A stretch of 64,000 nucleotides of DNA, from contig CAMAYU010000004.1 in the NCBI GenBank assembly GCA_945862235.1, forward strand, positions 1 to 64,000, written 5' to 3'. The stretch comes from Schlesneria paludicola DSM 18645 (lineage in GTDB: Bacteria > Planctomycetota > Planctomycetia > Planctomycetales > Planctomycetaceae). The stretch's first letter is position 1, and each line of letters opens with the position of its first letter. The notes beneath the pieces are model-generated. The model ran no database searches. It saw only the letters and a program-made list of their open reading frames with translations, and had not been told where the DNA came from. The position numbers and the translations under genes were made by a program. Positions 40,201 to 48,657 of the stretch are shown here, in pieces.

Positions 40201-41390
40201 CCGAACTTCGGATTCACCGCCAGTTCAGTCACGTTCACATGGCACTTGATGCAGGACGATTCCTCGAACCGCTTCGGGTTCATCGGACGTTCCCAGAAGT
40301 GATTGTCGAACCACTTGTGTTCGTCAGCCCATTCGTGCATCTGAGCCGGATCGTTCGGCGTGTGTGAGGCATTCTGGAACGAGGTCCCCGCTCCCTGTCC
40401 TTCGTGGCAGACGGTGCAGCCGAACTTGGGCAACGGATGCGGACTGGTCGCACCGAGATAGACATCGAGCCGTGGATGAGACGCAAACGGATGCGGGAAC
40501 TTTCCTTCGGCCGTCTGCTTGCCATCTTTGGAGAGACCGTGAGGGAAGGCTCCGGCAACCGAAGTCTTGACCGTGTCATCGACCGAATCGATCATCGAGT
40601 GGCAGGTACGGCAGCGGTCGAACCGGGACACCACGCCCATGCCACCCAGCGGGAATTCCAAGCGGGGCAACCAGTCCTGAGTAATCCGCTCAGGCGAATT
40701 GAAACCGTCAATAACCGGCAACAGCATGAGGTTACGTTTGGTTTTTGACAGCCAAGTGTCCGGATCGATCTTATTCAGAGCCGCGTGAAGCAGGACAATC
40801 TTGGTCTGCTCACCTTTCAATCCCTTTTGAGCCTTGTCACGCTCCCCAGTGACGGCACTGAGACTGGCCTTCGCGTCGTCTAGCTTGAGCTTATTCTCAG
40901 CGTTGTCTGACTCCATCTTGCTGACTGCGGCTTCAACGACCTCATATTCATCGGTGCGTCGCTTGAGAGCGTCACCTTGCAAATTATCGCGAATGGCAAG
41001 GTTGTAGTTTGCACGCGCCACGTCTCGCCTGGCTCGCTGGACCTTCAGATCGCGCAAGTGATTAGCAGACTTATCGCTGGCGGATTTGGCCGCCAGCGTG
41101 AGCGACTTGACCTCATCATGCCGCTTCGCCAATTCAGCTTCCGCAGCTTTGATCTTCGCCTCTAGCTCAGCAACATTCTGCTTATGTTCTGGCGCAGCCT
41201 TCTCAGCCGCTTCGCGCGACCGGATCCGCTCGCCCTGATACTTGAACGCCTGGCGCTGGTACGTGCGCCATTCGTCGTTGTTATCGGCGTACATCATCCA
41301 CGCCGTGGTGAACAACAACAGGAGCGCGCTGGCACAAAAGACGCGGTGCATCAGCTTGGGGCTACGGAGATAGTCGTCAGTCGCCGGCAT
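37272..41390 (-). CDS. Octahaem cytochrome c with coiled coil and PDZ domain
   Basis: This 1372-residue, membrane-anchored multihaem protein is the largest in the cluster. One TM (residues 16-34) is followed by a long coiled coil (about 55-205). Eight CXXCH sites follow: 260 CRTCH, 325 CTVCH, 380 CIKCH, 415 CFGCH, 567 CVNCH, 752 CYGCH, 1005 CSGCH and 1257 CIKCH. Several MP motifs (TRMPQFF, TRMPAQP, LRMPKFP, LRMPRFN) supply likely axial Met ligands. A PDZ domain lies at about 802-880 (VTKGGDSNKSGLKTGDVIVS). It takes the place of a cytochrome c1 or soluble c between the bc complex and the oxidase. Confidence 0.93.
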   Translation of the reverse strand: MPATDDYLRSPKLMHRVFCASALLLLFTTAWMMYADNNDEWRTYQRQAFKYQGERIRSREAAEKAAPEHKQNVAELEAKIKAAEAELAKRHDEVKSLTLAAKSASDKSANHLRDLKVQRARRDVARANYNLAIRDNLQGDALKRRTDEYEVVEAAVSKMESDNAENKLKLDDAKASLSAVTGERDKAQKGLKGEQTKIVLLHAALNKIDPDTWLSKTKRNLMLLPVIDGFNSPERITQDWLPRLEFPLGGMGVVSRFDRCRTCHSMIDSVDDTVKTSVAGAFPHGLSKDGKQTAEGKFPHPFASHPRLDVYLGATSPHPLPKFGCTVCHEGQGAGTSFQNASHTPNDPAQMHEWADEHKWFDNHFWERPMNPKRFEESSCIKCHVNVTELAVNPKFGPTAPKVARGHRLVETYGCFGCHEIQGFEATKIIGPDLRLEPNTPEEAVAIAADPNQVAGKMRKVGPSLRHLALKVDAGFVASWTEEPKRFRPTTRMPQFFKLDNQSDVHGQKFNPVEIAAITHYLLAKSTEFQQNTANDDQLAYKPLARLLPDSIPSAERGKEFFATKGCVNCHTHDAVKGLDMTFGPELSNVHEKLKAGDFGFDWLYTWVREPSRYHPRTRMPAQPLEVEKVDGVETDPAADIAAFLLKLKPEEKPADYRPMPATPFEVPAVDDALLDELVSHFLGKVLTKSQIEGFIKGSDDKNKGEYPVLADRIKGDEIELLAKGQAELDDTEWKNRKLTYLGRKTITRYGCYGCHDIPNFEQARPIGTALQDWGKKDRSRLAFEHIHEYLHHHGEPDLGVKVESLTGNAASVTGVRVTKGGDSNKSGLKTGDVIVSLDKTPVLDIEQYEAALARTVVGSHVAVGVIRDGHEQTFTLTADASLLDRVEVGIGRAKRDEFKTEASRVRENSAAFYVESLLHHGRPGFLWQKLRQPRSYDFKMIETKPYDDRLRMPKFPFSEEDIDDIATFVLGLVAEPPAAEYLYNPSGSAGARIRGEKLIEQFNCSGCHMLVLPKIRYAADLDGITASDTSIEYPEAVALLKKLRPMRDGTTGEMKSVKVGDSMKSLPIVQFHGLVAGEPEVDLPLDEQEYVVELWETLRVAGKELFPTYKFIFPATSLDKIEAARGGKYAEWLVERLVNNKKAKEKSLAWQMSPPPLYKEGTKVQTPWLFNFLKNPGKLRHTTVLRMPRFNLSDEEAQALANYFAAVDGTPFPYQLIEEREPAYLNEVGDEFDKAYPDKKGQYLHDSWQMLNGDLCIKCHSVGGRQVVISDPAKDIRGPDLDLSAERLKPDWLQLWLFNPKWVTPYTSMPSPLPKQKAGETPRYPQLFGADGLKQTVSLRDALVNYHTQLEREGKTAEAPKPAAATAGGGQ

Positions 41391-41507
41391 GGTACCGAAC
41401 CATCCTTCGGGTCAGTTCTGCGGAAAGGCAAACCCGGCCCACTGTCGGCCGGACAACTTCACTGAATCAATTTCGACTGCTGCCCGAGGACTGCAATCGT
41501 CATCGCG

Positions 41508-42896
41508 TCAGATATTAAAGAACCACTCTGGAATCGCCACGATGTACTTTAGATTGATCGCCCACCTCAAAACCATTTTGATCGGCAGCGACATCATGAA
41601 CAGCATCAAATTGGCGAGAACCATATACCGGAGAAAGCCCATCTTGGTGAAGAACTTCCGGAACACGGTCGCCGCCATCAGCGGCGGTAACGCAAACAAA
41701 TAAGCCGCGACCGCCACCAATCCCAGCCACTCACGCAGCAGGATCATGGAGATTTGATAGTTCAGGCTGGACCCCGCTGGAGCGACTGGCAACTGCTGAC
41801 CACACACCGACAGCCAGAACCACTCGGACAAATTGACGTTGTTCAAGAACTCCAGCTTATGAACATCCCAGTACTCATACGGGCTGAAGAAGTTCCAGTT
41901 AGGACCTCGCAGGAATGTCCCCAATACGATCATCGCAACCCATAGCGGCAGGAAGCCGAACAGGAACGTCGAGACCGCAAATTTGCGTTCATTGAACGTG
42001 TAGTAACCATTGCCCAGCTTATTGAAGTCGATGTACGGGATCGCCATCAAACCGACCAGGATCACACTCGGCAGCACCACGCCCGCCATCCACGGATCGA
42101 AGTAAACGAGCATCTCTTGGAGACCGAGGAAGTACCACGGAGCCTTCGACGGATTGGGCGTCTTCGCCGCTGATGCCGGTTCCTCCAAGGGAGCCTGTAA
42201 CACGATGCCCCACGCCACCAAGATCGCCGTCACGACAACCATGCAGATCAACTCGGTGTACACGAGGTCTGGCCATGTCAGCACCTTCTCGTTGTTTTCT
42301 TGCTCGAAGAGCGGTCGGCCTTCCGCCTTACGCTGGTCGTTATCAACCGACTTCTTGAAGTAGAGCCAAGTGAAGAAGCCGACAATGTAGAGCATCGCCA
42401 CGATCGGGACGTTGTCGGGCTTGCCCACGATCTGCCGGAAGTCGTAGTCGGTCACGCTGAGCGTCATAAACAGCATCGACAGATTAAGCAGAATCCAACC
42501 CGCAGTGTCGGTCGTCCACTTCTTGCGGAACACGATCATCGCAACATAAATCGTCGTCGATCCCACGAAGAACGCGACGGGATTCGAGCCCGCGTTGATG
42601 GGAGCCTTCAGAATCTCGGGCATTTTCAGCAGGAACACCTGCGGACTATTGAGACGAGTCAGATGAGTGACAGCAACGACAAACAGCATGGCGGCGTAGA
42701 CCGCCCAAAACGCCGCCACCGGGATATCAATCCCCTTGCCGAGCAGCCCACCAAGCCTCAAGCGGAAATCACCATCCATCGCCATGCTGCGACGAACCCA
42801 CCACGAGTTCATCACGAACAGCAGCAAATAGACCCAACCCAGCCCGAAGATTACGGACGCTGTCAGATCAGGGTTGTGAAGCAGATTCGTTTGCAT
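41508..42896 (-). CDS. Cytochrome b C-terminal (subunit IV-like), extended
   Basis: This 462-residue membrane protein holds the quinol-site half of a split cytochrome b. KAPWYFLGLQEMLVYFDPWM corresponds to the PEWY-containing region of subunit IV, here with the Glu replaced (APWY). About 200 residues with several extra TM helices precede that region, and more follow. At 462 residues it is far longer than the 160-residue b6f subunit IV. It lies directly downstream of the cytochrome b N-terminal gene. Confidence 0.87.
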   Translation of the reverse strand: MQTNLLHNPDLTASVIFGLGWVYLLLFVMNSWWVRRSMAMDGDFRLRLGGLLGKGIDIPVAAFWAVYAAMLFVVAVTHLTRLNSPQVFLLKMPEILKAPINAGSNPVAFFVGSTTIYVAMIVFRKKWTTDTAGWILLNLSMLFMTLSVTDYDFRQIVGKPDNVPIVAMLYIVGFFTWLYFKKSVDNDQRKAEGRPLFEQENNEKVLTWPDLVYTELICMVVVTAILVAWGIVLQAPLEEPASAAKTPNPSKAPWYFLGLQEMLVYFDPWMAGVVLPSVILVGLMAIPYIDFNKLGNGYYTFNERKFAVSTFLFGFLPLWVAMIVLGTFLRGPNWNFFSPYEYWDVHKLEFLNNVNLSEWFWLSVCGQQLPVAPAGSSLNYQISMILLREWLGLVAVAAYLFALPPLMAATVFRKFFTKMGFLRYMVLANLMLFMMSLPIKMVLRWAINLKYIVAIPEWFFNI

Positions 42897-42975
42897 AAGT
42901 CAGTAGCCGCAGATTTCCAACACGCGTTTCCAAGACAACCGCCCGCTCCGCACAGAGCGAATCCTCGCGACACCA

Positions 42976-43749
42976 CTAGAGTGGCTGGCTAATTCCGCCG
43001 TCTTTGCGGACTCGCCAAAAATGTATCGCGATCAACAGCGAAACCACCAACGGAATGGCCACGCAATGCAGGATATAAAACCGATTCAAAGTCGCCTCAC
43101 TCACGAAGCGACTCCCCAACAACAGGAAGCGAGCGTCGCTGCCGTTGGTGATCAGATCGAACCCGCCGATATTGAGCAGCTGAGCACCGGGGCCTTCATA
43201 ACCCAGCACCGGCGTCGCACGAGCCATATTAGAACCGACGGTGATCGCCCAAATCGCCAACTGATCCCAAGGCAGCAGGTAGCCGGTAAACGAGAGCAGC
43301 AGCGTCAACACCAGCAGCAGCACGCCGATCACCCAGTTGAACTCACGCGGCGGCTTGTAGCTACCAGTCAGAAACACGCGGTACATGTGCAGCCAAACCG
43401 TGATGACCATCGCGTGCGCCGACCAACGGTGAATCTCACGCATAATTCCGAGCGTCGTCACGTCACGCAGGGCCAAGATGTCGTTGAAAGCAAACTCCAG
43501 CGTCGGCCGGTAGTAAAACATCAACAGCACACCGGTGATCGTCTCGACGAGAAACAGGAAGAACGTAATTCCACCCATGCACCATGTGTACGAGAGCGCA
43601 ATCCCCTGCTGCTTAATCGAGACCGGATGCAGATGCAGGAAGAAGTTCGTCAGCATCACGACGATGCGGTTACGCCGATCGACGGGGGCTGGGTGACGGA
43701 AGATCGACTTCCAAATCTGCGAGCCGCGAATGTAGTCGCCAACAGACAT
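42976..43749 (-). CDS. Cytochrome b N-terminal (b6-like)
   Basis: This protein of about 257 residues has the four-helix haem-binding half of cytochrome b. Four His ligands are visible: the first pair in EIHRWSAHAMVITVWLHMY with 13 residues between, the second in ILHCVAIPLVVSLLIAIHF with 14 between. The 14-residue spacing is the b6 (plastid/Firmicute) type rather than the bc1 type. GYLLPWDQLAIWA is the Qo-side helix. I use the ATG at 43749 with GAGGG upstream; an ATG at 43767 is also possible. Quinol is oxidised together with the Rieske protein upstream. Confidence 0.93.
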   Translation of the reverse strand: MSVGDYIRGSQIWKSIFRHPAPVDRRNRIVVMLTNFFLHLHPVSIKQQGIALSYTWCMGGITFFLFLVETITGVLLMFYYRPTLEFAFNDILALRDVTTLGIMREIHRWSAHAMVITVWLHMYRVFLTGSYKPPREFNWVIGVLLLVLTLLLSFTGYLLPWDQLAIWAITVGSNMARATPVLGYEGPGAQLLNIGGFDLITNGSDARFLLLGSRFVSEATLNRFYILHCVAIPLVVSLLIAIHFWRVRKDGGISQPL

Positions 43750-43859
43750 CAATGAACCCTCAAACATGCGGGGAAGCCACCACCACCTACCCGACCTCGC
43801 CGCCAACTCAAGCCACAGGCAAACGAAAAACAGCTGCTTTGCGACAACTTAACCCAACG

Positions 43860-44873
43860 TCACGCCAATTCGATGAACGACGCCGCATCAACCCACTGAC
43901 CCATCTCTTCCTGAAACTTCACACTCTTATCAACCTCCAGCATCCCCTCAGCGACTCGCAAGCCGACCCGCTCAAGCGGCCGCGGCGCGGGACCCTCAAA
44001 GTTCACACCCGTCATATAAAAACCCGAACCGTGGCAAGGGCACTTGAATTTCTGCTCGCCATCCAGCCAACTCGGGGTACAACCAAGATGCGTACACACA
44101 GAAGCTAGCGCGACAATCAAATTACGACCTTCATACTGATCGGTGTGAACAATCCAGACGCCGTATTGATCTTTCCACTTGTTGGACACCGAGTTGAGCG
44201 GGTAGTCCGAAGCCGGCCCCACTTTGAATTTGGACGGAGGTTCAACAAGAACATTGGGAAACATAAACCGGGCCGTACCGAGCGTCGCGATTCCCGTGAC
44301 CGCAGTGATGCTCGTCCAAGCCAAATTGAAGGCCGACGAGAACGGAGCACAGGCAACCACAATCGCCGCCATCAAGAAGCCGCGACGAGGCTGCTCAACT
44401 TTCCTTGAGGCCACCACGGGCTTCGAAGGCATGGGCGGAGCAACAACAGGAGCCTTCCCAGATGCGACCGCCGGTGCCGGAGCCGCCGCCATCGCACCAG
44501 CCTTCCCTTCACGCACCGCCTTCAGCATGTCCTGAACTGACGGACGCGGGCCCGCAGCAGCAGCAACAGGCTTCACCGTCGCAACAGGAGCAGACTCACC
44601 CGCTGCAACCGCAGGCGATGCCGCAGCACTAGCCCCCTTCGCGCGAATCGCCGCCATGATGTCCTTCGTGGAACCAGGCTTGGCTACAGGAGCCGCAGCG
44701 ACCGGAGACACCGCAGCTTGAGCAGCCGCTGCCACAGAAGAGACAGCCTCAGGAGCGGGTGTTACAGCAACAGCTTCAGCGACTGCACTGTCACTCGACG
44801 CCGCTGCTGCTGCCGCTTTTTGTGCTCGGATCTTGGCGAGGATATCAGCGGTGGAAGGTTTCTTCTCGTCCAT
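43860..44873 (-). CDS. Rieske iron-sulfur protein with long cytoplasmic extension
   Basis: The Rieske [2Fe-2S] cluster is bound by CTHLGC and CPCHGSG, ending a chain that moves electrons from quinol to the high-potential carriers. A TM helix ([20 protein letters not shown]) precedes the soluble domain. Unusually, about 155 residues of Ala/Val/Pro-rich sequence lie before the TM and contain three related motifs: [28 protein letters not shown] and [15 protein letters not shown] start at the ATG at 44873 ([20 protein letters not shown]); the track's 40 extra residues do not fit. It is the first gene of the respiratory cluster. Confidence 0.93.
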   Translation of the reverse strand: MDEKKPSTADILAKIRAQKAAAAAASSDSAVAEAVAVTPAPEAVSSVAAAAQAAVSPVAAAPVAKPGSTKDIMAAIRAKGASAAASPAVAAGESAPVATVKPVAAAAGPRPSVQDMLKAVREGKAGAMAAAPAPAVASGKAPVVAPPMPSKPVVASRKVEQPRRGFLMAAIVVACAPFSSAFNLAWTSITAVTGIATLGTARFMFPNVLVEPPSKFKVGPASDYPLNSVSNKWKDQYGVWIVHTDQYEGRNLIVALASVCTHLGCTPSWLDGEQKFKCPCHGSGFYMTGVNFEGPAPRPLERVGLRVAEGMLEVDKSVKFQEEMGQWVDAASFIELA

Positions 44874-45266
44874 TTCGACTCGCTTCCGCGTGGCAGGAAG
44901 TGCGATGGAATGCACAAACAATGTGCGTTTGCCCCATTCGCCAGCCTTGTGTCTCGGCGGATTCTGGCAACATCCATTCGGACTGACAACCACATGAACT
45001 GAGTCGTTCTGGAATTTCTCAGAAGCAGGAATGAAACCCGCAACACAACGGCAGGAATCACCTCACATTAACCCTGATTTCGAGTACACGATTCAGGCCT
45101 CCTTGATGAACACCGCGCAGCCTTTGATCCCCAAACCGCCACCCCCATGACGATACGCGAGACTGACTTTGTTTCGAGTGGGCAGTCGGATTACAACGGG
45201 CGAACTCATCGGCGAAACCACACGCGACTTACCACGCCTCAAACCTCTCGCGCACGAAAGAGCTTC
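44874..45266. other. Divergent intergenic region upstream of the respiratory cluster
   Basis: This should hold the promoters for the minus-strand respiratory cluster and the plus-strand DUF4392 gene. I could not pinpoint either. ORFs overlapping it (45093-45410 minus, 44718-45002 plus) look spurious. Confidence 0.4.
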
Positions 45267-46304
45267 GTGACCATCGACTCCCGGCTCGCCGAAATGGAAC
45301 GGCTCATCCGCCGCGATCCCGCGCAGCGCGGCCTGATCGCATCGGAGGCCACTCGCGGTCCGCTCTGTCCGGGACATCTCGCTGCTGCCGCGCGACATCT
45401 CACAGAGCATGGTCGGCGAGTCCTCCTCGTGACCGGCTTCTTCATCCCCGGTGCCTCACCTCCTGCCGCTGAAACAGATGGCCCACCGGGAACCGCGATC
45501 CTCGCCGCAGCCCTCAAGCAACTTGGCCTTTCAATCCAGATCGCGACCGACGAACCCTGCCGTACCGCCGTCGAAGTCGCCGCACAAGAAATGGGACTCA
45601 CGTCCAAGGAAATTTGCACGATCCCGTCTCGTCGCGAGGAACAGGAACCTTGGCTCGCGCGTCTGCTGGCCACAACCTCACACCAGCCGTCACTGACGCA
45701 TCTGATCTCACTCGAACGAGTTGGCCCGTCACACACGAGCGACTCCGTTCAAACGCAGCTTCTCGAAGCAATCGCTTCCGATCGGTCCTCGCAACACGAC
45801 TTCGATCGCCTCGTTCCACCCAGCGACCAAGATCATTGCCACAACATGCGCGGCGAGTGCATCGACACACACACGGCACCGCTGCATCGGTTGTTTGAAC
45901 TGGCGGCTTCTCGCGACGACATTCGCACGATCGGGATTGGTGACGGCGGGAATGAGATCGGCATGGGAAGCATCCCGTGGCGGGAACTGCATCACCGACT
46001 GAACGGCCCTCACGCCGCGCGCGTCCCGTGCCGCATTCCCACCGATTGGACGATCGTGGCGGGAGTCAGTAACTGGGGAGGGCAAGCTCTCGCCGCCGCC
46101 GTGCTGTCACTCACAAACCACACGCACGCGGCACGAGATTGGACGGCCAACCAACAGCTTCAGTCACTCGAACGCCTCGTCACAGATGGCCCCGCCGTCG
46201 ATGGCATCACGCGGCTGCGCGAAGCGACCGTGGATGGATTGCCGTTCCTCACCTACATCCAACCGTGGGAGGGACTGCGCCGCCTGATGGGTTTCACGGA
46301 GTAA
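45267..46304 (+). CDS. DUF4392 (D-glutamate cyclase-like) protein
   Basis: This protein of about 345 residues matches the DUF4392 family, related to the mammalian D-glutamate cyclase. The key stretch is IGIGDGGNEIGMGSI near residue 245, with GRRVLLVTGFFIPGA early on as a nucleotide- or phosphate-like loop. VAGVSNWGGQALAAA is a third conserved stretch. I propose the GTG at 45267 (VTIDSRLAEMERLIRRDPAQ); the track start adds 40 residues of doubtful coding quality, and the ATG at 45294 is another option. The reaction in bacteria is not settled. Confidence 0.78.
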   Translation: MTIDSRLAEMERLIRRDPAQRGLIASEATRGPLCPGHLAAAARHLTEHGRRVLLVTGFFIPGASPPAAETDGPPGTAILAAALKQLGLSIQIATDEPCRTAVEVAAQEMGLTSKEICTIPSRREEQEPWLARLLATTSHQPSLTHLISLERVGPSHTSDSVQTQLLEAIASDRSSQHDFDRLVPPSDQDHCHNMRGECIDTHTAPLHRLFELAASRDDIRTIGIGDGGNEIGMGSIPWRELHHRLNGPHAARVPCRIPTDWTIVAGVSNWGGQALAAAVLSLTNHTHAARDWTANQQLQSLERLVTDGPAVDGITRLREATVDGLPFLTYIQPWEGLRRLMGFTE

Positions 46305-46306
46305 GG

Positions 46307-46400
46307 CGACCGGCAAGAGTTGTCTCACCTACAGTCACCTCAAGCGCGAACATGGGCGCCGATAGACTTTGCCGTCGTTCACACTTCGAGTTGGTGGCAG
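46307..46400. repeat. Degraded relative of foldback repeat E
   Basis: GCGACCGGCAAGAGTTGTCT and CGTTCACACTTCGAG correspond to the sequence around 9661-9745, but the left arm is lost. Confidence 0.5.
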
Positions 46401-46423
46401 GCTGGCAACTCTTTGGACTCGCC

Positions 46424-47038
46424 TCACGTCGCCACATCAACCCGCGCATCGTCGCGGGCGAGCGAATTTTGACGCAGCTTCTCACGCGCACGACTCAGAG
46501 TTGGGCCGATCGAGTTCTCGGGAACTCCCAACCCCGCGCTGATCTCGCGGTAAGAACGCCCCTCCAAGTGAAACAGCTTCACGACCATCGCCTCGGTCTC
46601 GACGAGTCCATCGAGCATTCGCTGCACCAGTTCGCGATTCTCAATTCGAGCCGAGGCATCGAACTCGTTCGCGTTGACATGCTCCAAAGCCGCGCCGTGA
46701 GTCTTCACATGCCCCATCGCTTCAGCCATGCGCCGCCGAGTCACTTCGTGGACTACAATCCGGCGAGCAATGACCGTCAGATAGGTCGCCAAAGAACTCT
46801 CGCCCCGGAACCGCCGCAACACGTCGAAATCGTTATCGACCAGGGTGAGAAAAATGTCGGCCGACAAGTCGTCCGTGTCATGCCTAGACAGTTGAACGCT
46901 GCGGGCGTGAGCGGTGTGCTGAATGACGTGAACGAACACTCCCGCGAAACGATCCACGAACTCCTTCCACGCCCCGGGTTGCCGGTCGAGGCAGTTCGCC
47001 AACAGATTGCGGTCAATGTCGGTCAGAGCCACGATCAC
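46424..47038 (-). CDS. ECF-type RNA polymerase sigma factor
   Basis: This 204-residue sigma factor has region 2 (ADIFLTLVDNDFDVLRRFRG, SSLATYLTVIARRIV) and region 4 with the DNA-binding helix-turn-helix (GRSYREISAGLGVPENSIGP, TLSRAREKLRQ). It lacks regions 1 and 3, as ECF factors do. No anti-sigma factor gene is adjacent, so its control is not obvious from context. The start at 47038 is a GTG; a second GTG lies two codons later. Confidence 0.88.
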   Translation of the reverse strand: MIVALTDIDRNLLANCLDRQPGAWKEFVDRFAGVFVHVIQHTAHARSVQLSRHDTDDLSADIFLTLVDNDFDVLRRFRGESSLATYLTVIARRIVVHEVTRRRMAEAMGHVKTHGAALEHVNANEFDASARIENRELVQRMLDGLVETEAMVVKLFHLEGRSYREISAGLGVPENSIGPTLSRAREKLRQNSLARDDARVDVAT

Positions 47039-47440
47039 ACCTGTTCATACGCTGCAAGTTCACTCACGATGAGTCGGGACGTTTCTCACGCCGACACCGC
47101 TGCCACTCTATTCACGGCCCGTTCGCGGGACAAGATGTCTCGACTCCCGTCACACTGGACTCGACCGCTTCGCCACACAGACTGAGATGTATTCCTGCGG
47201 TCGAGAATCTCTCACACCATTTCTTGACGCTCTTTCGGAGTGGACCTAAGATTTCGTCGGTTTTACCGGTTCCGTGAATGATCTCAACGCAATCCATTTC
47301 AGTCGCGCCGTTGGGATTTCCGATAAGACTGCCGACAGCAGCCTCAAGCGGTTGACCGGCACAATCCTGACGATCAACACTCCGACGATCAGTACAAACT
47401 TGTCGAATCCTTCTCAAAACCCTGACACGAAAGCCCCAAA
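47039..47440. other. Region between sigma factor and ferredoxin
   Basis: It should hold the promoters for both divergent genes. The only coding-like signal is the minus-strand fragment 47112-47417, described separately. Confidence 0.4.
47112..47417 (-). pseudogene. Smr-like domain fragment, probably decayed
   Basis: The 101-residue frame contains PLEAAVGSLIG and VEIIHGTGKTDEILGPLRKS, which resembles the Smr domain pattern (helix, then V-x-IIHG-x-G...LR-x-x-V-x-x-W). The upstream LDLHG motif is degraded to QDCAG and the C-terminal GGxG segment is absent. The only start is a TTG without a good ribosome site. I read this as the remains of an Smr-type small protein rather than an active gene, with moderate doubt. 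Confidence 0.35.
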
Positions 47441-47731
47441 ATGACGCACGTCGTTGCTGAACCCTGCTTCAACTGCAAGTACACCGACTGCGTGACGGTC
47501 TGTCCGGTCGAATGCTTCTACGAAGGGGAAGCCATGCTCTTCATCCATCCCGAAGAGTGCATCGACTGCGAAGCGTGCGTCCCCGAATGCCCGCCCGCCG
47601 CAATCTTCCATCAAGACAATCTCCCCGCCGAATGGGCCGACTACACCGCCCTCAACGCCGAAATGGCCCTCAACTGCCCGGTGATCACCGAACGTAAAGA
47701 TCCGATGGGTCCGCCGATCGAAAAGAATTGA
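47441..47731 (+). CDS. fdxA: 7Fe-type ferredoxin FdxA
   Basis: This 96-residue ferredoxin has two cluster sites: [17 protein letters not shown], with the Cys pattern of the [3Fe-4S]/[4Fe-4S] type, and [12 protein letters not shown]. The C-terminal [19 protein letters not shown] is typical of FdxA from many proteobacteria and planctomycetes. It carries low-potential electrons in the cytoplasm. It is followed by its own terminator and stands alone. Confidence 0.95.
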   Translation: MTHVVAEPCFNCKYTDCVTVCPVECFYEGEAMLFIHPEECIDCEACVPECPPAAIFHQDNLPAEWADYTALNAEMALNCPVITERKDPMGPPIEKN

Positions 47732-47770
47732 GCGTCGCGTCTCACGCCGTCATCTCTACAGACAACACCA

Positions 47771-47806
47771 GAACCCCGATCCTCTTGGACCGGGGTTCTT
47801 CGTTTT
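47771..47806 (+). terminator. Rho-independent terminator after fdxA
   Basis: GAACCCCG...CGGGGTTC with an inner TCC/GGA pairing and a TCTT loop, followed by TTCGTTTT. It lies 40 nt after the fdxA stop. Confidence 0.85.
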
Positions 47807-47821
47807 CCCGTGGCCAGTAAG

Positions 47822-48070
47822 AGGCTGTGCATTGATTACGTCCGAGAGTTGGTGTCACCAAGGTGTTGAGCCCCGGAGGGGCGGCCTCAATCCGATCCGA
47901 GCGTGTCGAGACCGCCCGGAGACAGGCTCGAAAGGGGACGCCCCTCCGGGACTGGGTGCGGTGATCTCCTGTCCTGGGGCGGACGAAGTGTCCGCCCCAA
48001 GCTTTACTCGGACGCCGCTCTGCGGCTCAAGAAATCCCAACTCTCGGAAGTTGAAAATGCACAGCCACTT
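47822..48070. repeat. Foldback element with terminal inverted repeats (H)
   Basis: The ends GGCTGTGCATT...CCGAGAGTTGG and CCAACTCTCGG...AATGCACAGCC are inverted repeats about 200 bp apart. Inside are two nested hairpins (GCCCCGGAGGGGCGG with CGCCCCTCCGGG; TTGGGGCGGAC with GTCCGCCCCAA by pairing). No ORF is present. The structure is like a MITE. Confidence 0.7.
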
Positions 48071-48081
48071 CGCCCTCGACT

Positions 48082-48151
48082 CGTAGGATGGACGCCCCCG
48101 TCCGTCCGGTTTTAGCGCTGAGTCGCGGACGAGCAAGAGTCCCCGTCCTAC
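48082..48151. repeat. Foldback repeat I
   Basis: GTAGGATGGACGCCCCCGTC and GAGTCCCCGTCCTAC are the arms. A single related arm (CGTAGGATGGGCACTCCTGC) occurs at 27960. Confidence 0.65.
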
Positions 48152-48177
48152 AGACTTCCCGTCGAACAAGTTCGCCT

Positions 48178-48510
48178 TCAATACCTCGGCACGCTCGCGT
48201 CGATCACTTGTGACCACTGGTCGATCCCGCCCGCCATGTTAATCGCGTGGTCGAAGCCTTGCTGGCGGAGCCAATTCACCACGCGCATGCTTCTCCCGCC
48301 GTGATGACAGTGAACGACGATCTCGCCGCTCTTGTGAGATTCCAATTCGGAAACCCGCGCGGCAAGCTGGCTCATCGGCAGCAACATCGTTCCTTCGATG
48401 CACGCCGTCGCGTACTCATCCGGCTCGCGCACGTCGAGAAACAAAAATGCAGAGCCACTGTCGAGCTTCCCCTTCACGGCGGAGCAGTCGATTTCGATCG
48501 GTGTTGTCAC
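48178..48510 (-). CDS. Rhodanese-like domain protein
   Basis: This 110-residue single-domain rhodanese is likely to move sulfur as a persulfide. The active Cys is in VVHCHHGGRSMRVVNWL, and LFLDVREPDEYATACIEG is the family front motif. It resembles GlpE/PspE-type proteins. The start is a GTG at 48510, well supported by AGGAG six nt upstream. It is separated from the DapA-family gene by foldback C. Confidence 0.9.
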   Translation of the reverse strand: MTTPIEIDCSAVKGKLDSGSAFLFLDVREPDEYATACIEGTMLLPMSQLAARVSELESHKSGEIVVHCHHGGRSMRVVNWLRQQGFDHAINMAGGIDQWSQVIDASVPRY

Positions 48511-48561
48511 GGTTTCTCCTGCTGGGCTTGAGGGCTAACGAACGTATCGCAATCACTTCTT

Positions 48562-48636
48562 GGTGAGCCGGGTGCCGTCAGGCCCCGGACTCTTGTCGCT
48601 CGGAAGAGTCCGGGGCCTGACGGCACCCGGCTCACC
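48562..48636. repeat. Foldback repeat C, perfect 33-bp hairpin
   Basis: GGTGAGCCGGGTGCCGTCAG begins a 33-bp arm whose exact complement follows after a 9-nt loop. It lies between the rhodanese and DapA-family genes and is the best-preserved member of family C. Confidence 0.95.
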
Positions 48637-48657
48637 GGAACGTTTTTATTGAGGGCA

